Shown here one piece after another: positions 15,664 to 24,665 of a stretch of 64,000 nucleotides of DNA (position 1 is the first letter of the stretch; each line of letters opens with the position of its first letter). This DNA comes from Terrimonas rubra (GTDB taxonomy: Bacteria; Bacteroidota; Bacteroidia; Chitinophagales; Chitinophagaceae), in assembly GCF_042686025.1 (NCBI RefSeq), contig NZ_JBHUOZ010000002.1, positions 186,001-250,000 of the forward strand, read 5' to 3'. Below the pieces are notes generated by a model, which saw only the letters and a program-made list of their open reading frames with translations, searched no databases and had not been told where the DNA came from. The translations under genes and the position numbers were made by a program.

Positions 15664-15790
15664 GCCGGGCTTTGTTGTTTTGTTGCTGATAGCCCCGATT
15701 GCAGCGGAAAGCCCGGTGAGGAACTGCGGTAGGCGGTTCCCCCTATGGGGGTCAGGGGGCGTGCCGGACTTGCAGCGAAAAGCGGGAAAC
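15664..15790. other. GC-rich structured intergenic element, copy B
   Basis: Between the terminator and the end of the PurF-type gene lies a block with a symmetric layout. GATAGCCCCGATTGCAGCGG stands on the left and GGACTTGCAGCGAAAAGCGG on the right, with a GC-rich hairpin region between them (CCCCCTATGGGGG near 15739-15751). CCGGGCTTT (15665-15673) and AAAGCCCGG (15708-15716) form a further inverted repeat. I recall very similar flanks (TAGCCC..GAT..AGCGG ... AGCGAA.AGCGGGA) in many Flavobacteriia and Chitinophagia intergenic regions. It may belong to a known structured RNA family such as Flavo-1, but this is from memory and unchecked. Confidence 0.5.
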
Positions 15791-15837
15791 CAATGACCGG
15801 CCCTGCACTGCAGCCGATGCTACTGGTTTATTTACGC

Positions 15838-17685
15838 TTAATAACCACGTACATCCTTACCTTCCATATAGTTCATAAAGGCTTTGTTCACCACCTTGTT
15901 ACCACCCGGTGTGGGGTAGTTGCCGGTAAAGTACCAGTCGCCCAGGTTACCGGGACAGGCTTTGTGCAGGTCCTCAATGCTCTGGAAGATCACTTCTACG
16001 GGAATATCTACCTCCGGCGGAGTAATAAGCTGGGCCACTTTTGCCGATATTTCTTCGGTGGTAGCTGTTTTATATAGTTGTTGTACTACATTCTCCGTAT
16101 GTAACTGGTTGTTGCGTTGCAGGGTCTTGCATTTTTCCAGCAGGTCCTGTAATATCTGCTCCTGTCCTTTTTCACGTAATAAAGCCACGGCTGCGCCAAA
16201 AGCAATAAAGTCGCCCATTTTGCTCATGTCAATACCATAACAATCGGGATAACGTATCTGCGGAGAGGAAGATACAACAATGATCTTTTTAGGTTTCAGG
16301 CGGGCCAGCATACGGATGATACTCTCTTTTAGTGTAGTACCCCGTACAATGGAATCATCTATTACCACCAGTGTATCTACATGTGGTGTTACGGTACCAT
16401 AGGTTATATCGTACACGTGCTGCACCATTTCGTTACGGCTGGTATCCTCGGTAATGAATGTACGCATCTTTACATCCTTGATGGCTATTTTTTCAATGCG
16501 TACCCGGCGTGATATGAGTTCGGCCAGTTGTTCCTGGTCAATATTATTACCCCAGCTGAGAATGCGCTCCAGTTTACGTTTGTTCAGGTAATCTTCCATA
16601 CCTTTTTGCAAACCATAGAAAGCCACTTCGGCGGTATTGGGTATAAATGAAAAGATGGTGTTCTTTAAATCATTGTCCACCGCATTCAATACCTGCTCGC
16701 TGAGGTTATGACCTAAGGCCAGGCGTTCTTTATATATTTTTTCATCGCTGCCACGTGAAAAGTAAATACGTTCAAAGCTACAGGCCTTACGTTCTTTGGG
16801 CTCCAGGGCCTGGAAAATTTCGTAACGGCCATCTTCATACACGATGAGTGCCTGGCCGGGCATTAATTCTTTTACCTCGTTTTCGCCTACATTAAAAGTG
16901 GTACGTATAGCAGCTCTTTCCGATGCGGCTACAATCACTTCCTCATTAATATAATAATAGGAGGGACGTATACCATTGGCATCGCGGAACACAAAGCCGG
17001 TTCCATCGCCGGTAAGGCCACCCACATGAAAACCACCATCAAACAAAGGCAGGGCCTTTTGCAATACCGCTTTAATATCCGGATGTTCAGGTGAGTTTTC
17101 ATCGGCCTGTACCAGGAAGTGGTGTAATACTTCCATCATAGCCGCCAGATCGCTCTGGCGCTGAAACACACCGGGATCGATATTGATGAGCGAAAAAAGC
17201 TCTTCGGTATTTACCAAATTAAAATTGCCCGCTAAAGCCAGGTTGCGGGCAGGTACGGTATGCCTTTTAATAAAAGGGTGGCAAAACTCTTCGTTATTCT
17301 TTCCCTGGGTACCGTAACGCAAATGGCCTAATAACAGTTCGCCCATAAACGACACATGCCCCTTCATGAGGCCGGCATGTTTACGTATTTCGGGGTTGTA
17401 CTGTGCCAGGTTCTCCACTTCGGCGCCTATCTGGCGAAAAACATCGGCAATGGCCTGCGGTTTGGCGCTGCGTATACGGTGTAAAAACGGGTAACCCGGC
17501 TCTACATTCAGTTTTACGGCAGCCACTCCGGCACCATCCTGTCCGCGATTATGTTGCTTTTCCATCAGCAGGTACATTTTGTTCAAACCCCACATGGTGG
17601 TACCGTACCGTTGCTGGTAATAAGAGAAAGATTTTCTTAGTCGGATGAATGCCAAACCGCATTCATGTTTTATTGGGTCGCTCAT
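15838..17685 (-). CDS. purF: PurF-type amidophosphoribosyltransferase (long form)
   Basis: This 615-residue protein combines an N-terminal Ntn-type glutamine amidotransferase domain with a C-terminal phosphoribosyltransferase domain. Visible are ECGLAFI with candidate nucleophile C9, LMEKQHNRGQDGAG, LGHLRYGTQG, DGGFHVGGLTGDGTGFVFRD and the PRPP-binding motif VVIDDSIVRGTT at 440-451. The enzyme transfers glutamine amide to PRPP to start purine synthesis. Classical PurF is about 470-510 residues with the cysteine at position 2 after processing. This one is about 100 residues longer and starts MSDPIKHECG, so the nucleophile would need removal of eight residues. It may be a second, lineage-specific paralogue. 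It is a single minus-strand gene. Confidence 0.85.
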   Translation of the reverse strand: MSDPIKHECGLAFIRLRKSFSYYQQRYGTTMWGLNKMYLLMEKQHNRGQDGAGVAAVKLNVEPGYPFLHRIRSAKPQAIADVFRQIGAEVENLAQYNPEIRKHAGLMKGHVSFMGELLLGHLRYGTQGKNNEEFCHPFIKRHTVPARNLALAGNFNLVNTEELFSLINIDPGVFQRQSDLAAMMEVLHHFLVQADENSPEHPDIKAVLQKALPLFDGGFHVGGLTGDGTGFVFRDANGIRPSYYYINEEVIVAASERAAIRTTFNVGENEVKELMPGQALIVYEDGRYEIFQALEPKERKACSFERIYFSRGSDEKIYKERLALGHNLSEQVLNAVDNDLKNTIFSFIPNTAEVAFYGLQKGMEDYLNKRKLERILSWGNNIDQEQLAELISRRVRIEKIAIKDVKMRTFITEDTSRNEMVQHVYDITYGTVTPHVDTLVVIDDSIVRGTTLKESIIRMLARLKPKKIIVVSSSPQIRYPDCYGIDMSKMGDFIAFGAAVALLREKGQEQILQDLLEKCKTLQRNNQLHTENVVQQLYKTATTEEISAKVAQLITPPEVDIPVEVIFQSIEDLHKACPGNLGDWYFTGNYPTPGGNKVVNKAFMNYMEGKDVRGY

Positions 17686-18034
17686 TTTTTTAGAGGAAAG
17701 CGCAAAGTTAGGTTATTACATTTACTTTTCCGGTACACAAACCATTGTTCCTTTTATGCATTTGTGTTTATTACAAAAGCTATAACAACAGCGGGGCCAC
17801 TTTGTTTGATGAAGGCCGAAAGCAGAAAGCGTAAAGCTAAAAGCTTAAGGCTCAAAGCAAGCACGCCTTCCTTCATCATTCAAGCTCAAAAACTTTTCTT
17901 ATGCATACAGATAAATGCAGAAGGCTGAAAGCTAAACGCTGAAAGCCTCACTAACCTTAAACATAAAACGTTAAACCTTAAACGATTTTAAACCTTTTGA
18001 ACTTCTTGAACCTTTGAACCTCTTGAACCTTTCC
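17686..18034. repeat. Intergenic region with short degenerate repeats (AAAGC and TTGAACC types)
   Basis: These 349 bases separate purF and fabH, both on the minus strand. At about 17815-17945 there are runs of AAAGC-type units (GAAAGCAGAAAGCGTAAAGC, GAAGGCTGAAAGCTAAACGC). From about 17950 to 18030 there are AAACCTTAAAC and TTGAACCTTTGAACC-type units. Similar TTGAACC units occur at 36297-36340. The left part holds the purF upstream region. No ORF is convincing. Confidence 0.7.
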
Positions 18035-19090
18035 CTACCACCTCAGCAAAGCACTGCCCCAGGTAAAGCCGCTGCCGAATGCAGCCAGGCAAACCAGGTC
18101 GCCCTCTTTTATTTTGCCTGCTTCCCAGGCTTCGCATAAAGCAATAGGAACGGATGCAGCGGTGGTATTGCCGTATTTCTGGATATTATTAAACACTTTA
18201 TCGTCGCTTAACCCTAATTGTTGTTGTACAAACTGCGCTATACGCAGGTTGGCCTGGTGGGGCACCAGCATATCAATATCAGCCGCCTGCAGGTTATTTT
18301 GTTTCAGGGCCTCCTGTACTACTTCCGGCATTTTTACTACCGCTTTTTTAAATACGGCCGGGCCGTCCATATAAGGGTACAGGTCGTCCTTATCCAGCAG
18401 GCTTTGGGTAATGAACATGCCGCCATAAGGCGTTTCGGGTTGTTCCGGCTTAACGGCCTCCCAGAATTTTCCGGCATGAAAGCCAGGGTTAGGCATACTT
18501 AACATTTCGGCTTCGGTGCCATCGCTGTGTAAATGGGTACTTAAAATACCCTGGTTTTCTTTTTCGGTAGGCTGTAACACCACGGCCCCGGCACCATCAC
18601 CGAATATTACCGATACATTCCGGCCGCGGGTACTGAAATCCAGGGCATAGGAATGTGTTTCGGAACCAATGAGCAGGATATTTTTATACATGCCCGTTTT
18701 AATGAACTGGTCGGCAATACTGATACCATATACAAAACCGCTGCACTGGTTACGGATATCCAGAGCGGGAATATTGGGAATGTTTAAAATACGCTGTACC
18801 AATACACCGCAGCCGGGGAAATAATAATCGGGACTAAGGGTGGCAAAAATGATAAAGTCAATATCCTGCGGGGTTATGCCGGCCCTTTCAATAGCTACCC
18901 GGGCAGCTTCGGCGCCCATGGTGGCCGTTGTGTCTTCAAACCTTTTGGCATAACGACGTTCCTGGATACCGGTACGCTCCTGGATCCATGCATCGCTGGT
19001 ATCCATTACTTTAGTGAGGTCGTTATTGGTTACAATGGTCTCAGGCAGGTACTTACCAATGCCCGCAATCTTTGTTCTCGGCATAAACAA
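18035..19090 (-). CDS. fabH: Beta-ketoacyl-ACP synthase III
   Basis: The protein has 351 residues. The catalytic triad is complete: C116 in DIRNQCSGFVYG, H278 in VPHQANLRI and N308 in YGNTTAASVP. The family N-terminus TKIAGIGKYLPETIVTNND and FGDGAGAVVL are also present. FabH condenses acetyl-CoA or a branched acyl-CoA with malonyl-ACP to start fatty-acid synthesis. An alternative start is the Met at residue 3 (MPRTKIAG). It is slightly longer than E. coli FabH, with an insertion near residues 205-240 typical of Bacteroidota copies. It stands alone on the minus strand. Bacteroidota often carry several FabH paralogues, so the substrate is not fixed by sequence. Confidence 0.93.
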   Translation of the reverse strand: MFMPRTKIAGIGKYLPETIVTNNDLTKVMDTSDAWIQERTGIQERRYAKRFEDTTATMGAEAARVAIERAGITPQDIDFIIFATLSPDYYFPGCGVLVQRILNIPNIPALDIRNQCSGFVYGISIADQFIKTGMYKNILLIGSETHSYALDFSTRGRNVSVIFGDGAGAVVLQPTEKENQGILSTHLHSDGTEAEMLSMPNPGFHAGKFWEAVKPEQPETPYGGMFITQSLLDKDDLYPYMDGPAVFKKAVVKMPEVVQEALKQNNLQAADIDMLVPHQANLRIAQFVQQQLGLSDDKVFNNIQKYGNTTAASVPIALCEAWEAGKIKEGDLVCLAAFGSGFTWGSALLRW

Positions 19091-19101
19091 TCATTAAAAA
19101 A

Positions 19102-19130
19102 GCAAGATAAGAAATGTAACATAAATGCAA
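19102..19130 (-). promoter_or_regulatory. Candidate fabH promoter
   Basis: On the minus strand TTG (19130-19128), 18 bases, TATCTTGC (19109-19102). The -7 box differs from TANNTTTG by two bases. It lies 12 bases before the fabH ATG, giving a near-leaderless transcript. Confidence 0.35.
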
Positions 19131-19169
19131 CTGTTTCGCCGGTTAACTGTTTCAAAAATTTGCCTGTTC

Positions 19170-19210
19170 CGCCAATCCACGGGAAAAATCGGGGAATTGG
19201 CGTTTTTTTA
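19170..19210 (+). terminator. Orphan intrinsic terminator between fabH and tamB
   Basis: CGCCAAT (19170-19176) pairs with ATTGGCG (19196-19202), with further partial GC pairing inside, followed by seven T. It is oriented for plus-strand transcripts, but no plus-strand gene precedes it within 3.6 kb. It lies 250 bases before tamB. It may end an unseen small RNA or act as an attenuator in a long tamB leader. The rest of 19091-19460 shows nothing else clear. Confidence 0.6.
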
Positions 19211-19460
19211 TGGGTATAGCCGTATAAATGGTATAGTTTTTTATGCTGATAAGGCATTAATTAAGAATAATACAGCAATTTTGTGGGGTATATGGCGGGG
19301 TAATAAAAAGTTTTCAGGATGTGATTGGCTACCAGGTTCTTATTAAATAAAACACTTACATATTGTGCTGTGTAAAAACAGTTGGTTCAGCCGGTAAGCC
19401 ATAAAAGGATGATCGTTGATTCATTAACATATTATAACCACGCAGGCCGCAATTAATTGA

Positions 19461-22400
19461 ATGGAAAAAGTAAAAGCCCCTAAGAAAAAAAATATCTGGA
19501 AACGCCTGTTGAAGGTGTTGGGCGGTATTATATTGGGGCTGCTCCTCCTGGTTGTTATTCTCATTATTGCCATTCAAACCCGCTGGGGCCAGAATATCAT
19601 CCGCAAACAGGCCATCAGCTACCTGCAGGACAAGCTGGATACCAAAATAGATATTGGCAAATTGTATATCAGTTTCAGCACCAAGGTCGTGCTGGAAGAT
19701 TTATATGTTGAAGACCGCAAACAGGATACCCTGCTGTCGGCCGGTAAAATACAGGTGAATATCAGCATCTGGAATTTATTGTTTGACAAGCTGGATATTA
19801 AAGAAGTGCAATTGCAGGACATTACCGCAAAGATCAAACGGGAGTTGCCTGATACCGCTTTTAATTTCCAGTTTATTGTGGATGCTTTTTCTTCCCCCTC
19901 CTCCGATACATCGGCCAGTGTAGCCGATACCAGTGCTGCCCCGTTTTTACTACGATCCGTTTTACTGGATAATGTACGTTTTGTGTATAAGGATGTAGTG
20001 ACCGGTAATGATGTTACCACACAACTGGGGCATTTTGGTGCAAAGATCAACGGGCTTGATTTTAATAAACTGATCATTGATATTAAAGAAACCGCTATTG
20101 AAAATACAACAGCGATCGTTATACAAACCAAACCCTTAACCAATGATACGGCCCTGGTGGTAGCAACAGAGCCTACCACCCAAACCAGTGCAGCCGAAGG
20201 CAATTCGCTGCAGTTGTTATTAAGAGATGTCGGTATTAAAAACCTGCAACTCGATTTCAGGGATAGTGTCGGTTCGTTTTATACCCAGGCCAGTGTGGGC
20301 AGCCTGGCGGTACAACCCCGGAAACTGGACCTGGATAAAATGATTTTTGATGCCGGGGATATTACCATTGATAAACTGAATGCCATTGTAAGACAAGATA
20401 AAACCGCACCGGTAGTAACGCCTAAAAAAACAACCAATGCCGCTACCACCGAAGATGCTTTACAGGAAGTGGCCGCCGGAGAAGCGGGTTTACAACTGGC
20501 GGTAAATTCTTTAAAGATCAGCAACAGCAATGTACAGTACGACGATAATAATTCACCACGTATTGCAAAAGGAATGGATTACGCCCATTTAAAGGTGAAT
20601 GATCTTAACCTGGAAGTAGACGGGTTTTTATTCAAGAGCGATAGTATTAAAGGCATTATAAAAAAAGGCGAGCTGAAAGAACAAAGCGGTTTTGTATTAG
20701 AAAAGTTACAGACCAGTTTTTTATACGGCAGCAGTACCGCTTATTTAAAGGACCTTGTATTAAAAACACCAGGTACGCTGTTGCAACGTGATATTGCCAT
20801 CCGTTATCCATCAATAGAAGCCATTGGTAAGGATATTGGTGTTTTGTATGTAGATATGAACCTGGACCGGTCAAAGGTAGTGGCTGCCGATATCTTAACA
20901 TTTGTACCCGACCTGGCACAACAGGAAGCTTTTGCCAACCCTGCTGCCTCATGGCAGTTACACGGACGCATCAGAGGTTTTATTAAAAACCTGGCGATTG
21001 AGGACCTGGAATTAAAAGGCTGGAATGCTACTGCTGTAAAGTTAAGGGGGCAGTTAAAGGGACTGCCGGATATGGACAGGTTTACATCGGACCTGGCCAT
21101 TGATAATATCAGCACTACCCGCCAGGACCTGGAAAAGATATTACCCCCCGGCACCTTGCCCGCCAATATTACATTACCCAATACCATGCAGTTAACGGGT
21201 AAAATAAAAGGCGGGCTCGCCAGTAATGATATTGATGCCCGGCTGAGAACCGACCTGGGAAATGTAAAAATTAAAGGCAGTACCACGCATATTACCGATG
21301 CAGCCAAAGCCACCTATGATGTTAACCTGGCAACCGAATCCTTTAACCTGGGAAAAATAATGAACGACTCCACGCTGGGGCCGTTAAGCGTTAGCCTGCA
21401 GGCCAAAGGCAAAGGGTTTGACCCTAAAACGGCTGATGCCGTGTTTAAAGGAACCGTACATAGTTTTACATACAACCAGTACGAATATAAAGACCTGGCC
21501 ATTAACGGGGATATCAGGAACCAGGTGGCCAATCTTACCGCCTCCATATCCGACCCTAATATTGACCTGGACCTTACCGCCTCGGCTAATTTTACCAAGG
21601 AATACCCGGCCATCCAGGCCAATTTACAGGTTGACAGCCTTAAAACACTGCCGCTTCATTTAACACCTGAAGCCATCAATTTTGCCGGTACTATCAAAGC
21701 CGATTTTGAGAATACCAATCCTGATGACCTCATTGGTGAATTAATGATTGAAAGAGGTTTACTGGTGATGAATAACCAGCCCGTGGACTTAGATAGTGTG
21801 AGACTGGTAGCCAATGTATTTGATGATATCCGTTACCTGCAATTATTCAGCCCGGTTGCCAATGTGGATTTATATGGTGAATATAAACTGACACAGATAG
21901 GCGATGTGGTGCAGCATGTGATGCAGCCATATTTTAAAACAACCCAACGCGATACCACCCTGGTGTTTGATCCGTATAACTTTACCTTAAACGCGACCAT
22001 CAGTAACTCGCCGCAGTTAAAAGCCTTTGTACCCGACCTGGAACACCTGGAAACGGTTACACTAAATAGCTTTTTCAGCGATTTTAATGGCTGGCATGCC
22101 AATTTAAAAGCGCCCTCGCTTAGTTATGCCGGTAATAAAATTGACAGCCTGGCGCTGGATGCAGGTACCAATCAGGCGCAGGATTCTATACTGGCCAATA
22201 TCAATGTAAAAAATATTGCTGCCGGCGGCATTGTTATACAAAACACCAATGTACAGGCTGGCGTTGCAGAGAACAACCTGGCTTTTGTTTTAAATATTAA
22301 GGACGAAAATTTTAAAGAACGGTATAACCTGCAAGGCTTACTGGAGCAGAATGATAGCAGCCAGTATAAGTTTTCTATTGTTCCGAAAAACCTGAAACTG

Positions 22401-24596
22401 AATTACAACGAGTGGAAAGCTGCAGAAAATAACAGCCTGGTATATTCGCCTGCCGGATTACTGGCTGATAATTTTTTATTGGCCCGGAACAACGAAGAGC
22501 TTAAAATACAAAGCACCGAACCGGTACCTACAGCACCCCTGCAGGTTTCTTTTAACCAGTTTGGTATTGGTACCCTGCTGGGTTTTGTAATGCCTGATAC
22601 CACGCTGGCGAATGGTAAGCTGAATGGCTCGGTGGTATTGTCGGACCTGTTTACCTCACCCGTATTTACCGGCGACCTGACCATTGATAATTTACAACTT
22701 TACCAGGATACGGTAGGTAACGTAAAGATACTGGCCAGCAACAGTTCACCCGGCGTATACGATGCCAATGTAACCATCACCGGTGGGGAGAATAATGTTC
22801 AGCTGGCCGGAAAGTATTACCAGCAAACAACGGGTGGTAAGGACTTTGATTTTAACCTGGATATTAATAAACTGACCATTCAAACAGCACAGGCGTTTTC
22901 GGCCAAAGCCATCCGTTACGGTACCGGCTCGGTTAATGGTAAACTGGCCATTACCGGTACCATTAAACAACCTTCGGTATTGGGCAGCATTAATTTTGAC
23001 AAGGCCGGCTTTAATGTAAGCACCCTTAACAATTATTTTAAAGTAGACCAGCAAAAGATCATTTTTGACCAGCAGGGGCTGCGCTTTAACCGTTTTGCCA
23101 TTAAGGATACCAGCAATAATGACCTGATATTGAATGGTACCGCGGCTACCCAAAACTTTACCAATTATAAATTTAATTTAAACTTACGTGCCGATAATTT
23201 CCAGGCATTGAACAGTGTTAAAAGAGATAATGATCTTTTTTACGGTAAGCTGTTTTTTAATACCGACCTGCAGATAACGGGTACGGAAGCAATGCCTGTT
23301 ATTGACGGGCGCTTAAAAGTAAACGAAGGAACAGCCATGACGGTTGTATTACCCCAATCGGACCCGGGTATTGAAGACAGGGAAGGTGTAGTGGAGTTTG
23401 TGGATATGGATGCCCCATTGAGCGACTCCCTATGGCTGGTGCGATATGACTCGCTGAACACATCTTCCATTACAGGTATGGACGTATCTGTAAACGTAGA
23501 GATTGATCCTGCCGCTGACTTTACCATTGTGATTGATGAAAGTAATGGTGACTATTTAAATGTGAAAGGCGAAGCCTTACTGAGTGTAAATATTGATAAG
23601 TCCGGTGAAATTGTAATGACCGGCACCTACGAAATTAATGAAGGGGAATACCAGTTAACCATACCTATGGCCAAACGTAAATTCTCCATTGAAAAAGGCA
23701 GTAAGATCACCTGGGGTGGCGAGCCTACAGCAGCTGATATAAACATAACGGCAAAATATGTAGCCAATGCCGTACCGTTAGACCTGGTAAAAGGCCAGTT
23801 GGGTGATGATATTACCGCTACCCAGCGTAATATGTATATGCAGCGCCTGCCCTTTGATGTACTATTAAAACTAACCGGGCAGTTATTACAGCCGCAGGTT
23901 GCTTTTGATATTGTATTACCGGAGAATAAAAGTTATTCTGTTGCCGGTAACGTGTTAACCGATGTGCGCACCAAACTGGACCAGCTAAGGTTAGATGAGG
24001 GTGAAATGAACAAACAGGTTTTCTCCCTGCTGGTACTGACCCGCTTTTTTGCCGAAACACCGTTTGACGGTACCGGCGTTTCGGCCAATACCATGGTACG
24101 CCAGAGCGTAAGTAAACTGCTAACAGAACAACTGAACCGCATGAGCGAAGGTTTAATAAAGGGTGTTGACCTGAATTTTGACCTGCAATCATCGGAGGAT
24201 TATTCTACCGGTGCAAGAGCTGATAGAACGGATCTGAATATTGGTTTATCCAAAAAAATGTTCGATGACCGCCTGACCGTTTCCATCGGCAGTAATTTTG
24301 AACTGGAGGGACCACAGAACAGTAACCAGCAGGCGGCTAATATTGCCGGTAATATTGCTATTGATTACCGCTTAAGCAAGGACGGCCGTTATATGTTAAG
24401 GGCTTACCGTAAGAATGAGTTCCAGGGTGTGATAGACGGGTATATTGTTGAAACAGGCCTGGGATTTGTTATCACACTGGACTATAACCGTTTCAGGGAT
24501 ATTTTCAGGAAACAGAAAACCCCGGAACAGAGACGGAAAGAAAGAGAGGAAAGACAAGAAAAAGAACGTCAGGCAAAACAAGCGGCCAATCCATAA
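19461..24596 (+). CDS. tamB: TamB-family translocation and assembly module protein (DUF490)
   Basis: This very large protein (1711 residues) has a basic N-terminus and one membrane anchor (about 20-40, LLKVLGGIILGLLLLVVILI). A long periplasmic region of repeated beta-strands follows, and the C-terminus (about 1290-1690) is the DUF490/TamB domain (GRLKVNEGTAMTVVLPQ, GTYEINEGEYQLTIP, RKFSIEKGSKITWGG, LPENKSYSVAG, LNIGLSKKMFDDRLTVSIGS). TamB forms a hydrophobic groove spanning the periplasm and is linked to outer-membrane protein assembly and phospholipid transport. It is followed 69 bases later by the BamA/TamA-like tamL gene in the same direction, the expected partner. The C-terminal tail is Lys/Glu/Arg/Gln-rich. 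The ATG start precedes the anchor. Confidence 0.93.
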   Translation: MEKVKAPKKKNIWKRLLKVLGGIILGLLLLVVILIIAIQTRWGQNIIRKQAISYLQDKLDTKIDIGKLYISFSTKVVLEDLYVEDRKQDTLLSAGKIQVNISIWNLLFDKLDIKEVQLQDITAKIKRELPDTAFNFQFIVDAFSSPSSDTSASVADTSAAPFLLRSVLLDNVRFVYKDVVTGNDVTTQLGHFGAKINGLDFNKLIIDIKETAIENTTAIVIQTKPLTNDTALVVATEPTTQTSAAEGNSLQLLLRDVGIKNLQLDFRDSVGSFYTQASVGSLAVQPRKLDLDKMIFDAGDITIDKLNAIVRQDKTAPVVTPKKTTNAATTEDALQEVAAGEAGLQLAVNSLKISNSNVQYDDNNSPRIAKGMDYAHLKVNDLNLEVDGFLFKSDSIKGIIKKGELKEQSGFVLEKLQTSFLYGSSTAYLKDLVLKTPGTLLQRDIAIRYPSIEAIGKDIGVLYVDMNLDRSKVVAADILTFVPDLAQQEAFANPAASWQLHGRIRGFIKNLAIEDLELKGWNATAVKLRGQLKGLPDMDRFTSDLAIDNISTTRQDLEKILPPGTLPANITLPNTMQLTGKIKGGLASNDIDARLRTDLGNVKIKGSTTHITDAAKATYDVNLATESFNLGKIMNDSTLGPLSVSLQAKGKGFDPKTADAVFKGTVHSFTYNQYEYKDLAINGDIRNQVANLTASISDPNIDLDLTASANFTKEYPAIQANLQVDSLKTLPLHLTPEAINFAGTIKADFENTNPDDLIGELMIERGLLVMNNQPVDLDSVRLVANVFDDIRYLQLFSPVANVDLYGEYKLTQIGDVVQHVMQPYFKTTQRDTTLVFDPYNFTLNATISNSPQLKAFVPDLEHLETVTLNSFFSDFNGWHANLKAPSLSYAGNKIDSLALDAGTNQAQDSILANINVKNIAAGGIVIQNTNVQAGVAENNLAFVLNIKDENFKERYNLQGLLEQNDSSQYKFSIVPKNLKLNYNEWKAAENNSLVYSPAGLLADNFLLARNNEELKIQSTEPVPTAPLQVSFNQFGIGTLLGFVMPDTTLANGKLNGSVVLSDLFTSPVFTGDLTIDNLQLYQDTVGNVKILASNSSPGVYDANVTITGGENNVQLAGKYYQQTTGGKDFDFNLDINKLTIQTAQAFSAKAIRYGTGSVNGKLAITGTIKQPSVLGSINFDKAGFNVSTLNNYFKVDQQKIIFDQQGLRFNRFAIKDTSNNDLILNGTAATQNFTNYKFNLNLRADNFQALNSVKRDNDLFYGKLFFNTDLQITGTEAMPVIDGRLKVNEGTAMTVVLPQSDPGIEDREGVVEFVDMDAPLSDSLWLVRYDSLNTSSITGMDVSVNVEIDPAADFTIVIDESNGDYLNVKGEALLSVNIDKSGEIVMTGTYEINEGEYQLTIPMAKRKFSIEKGSKITWGGEPTAADINITAKYVANAVPLDLVKGQLGDDITATQRNMYMQRLPFDVLLKLTGQLLQPQVAFDIVLPENKSYSVAGNVLTDVRTKLDQLRLDEGEMNKQVFSLLVLTRFFAETPFDGTGVSANTMVRQSVSKLLTEQLNRMSEGLIKGVDLNFDLQSSEDYSTGARADRTDLNIGLSKKMFDDRLTVSIGSNFELEGPQNSNQQAANIAGNIAIDYRLSKDGRYMLRAYRKNEFQGVIDGYIVETGLGFVITLDYNRFRDIFRKQKTPEQRRKEREERQEKERQAKQAANP

Positions 24597-24665
24597 ACAG
24601 GTTAGTTAATAAAGCGAAGAACTATTGTACAGTTCATAATAAAATAAAAACGGAAGCAGTTAAAG

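Noticed and set aside
19125..19346. 73-codon plus-strand ORF between fabH and tamB
   Set aside because: It runs straight through a strong intrinsic terminator and has no recognisable similarity.
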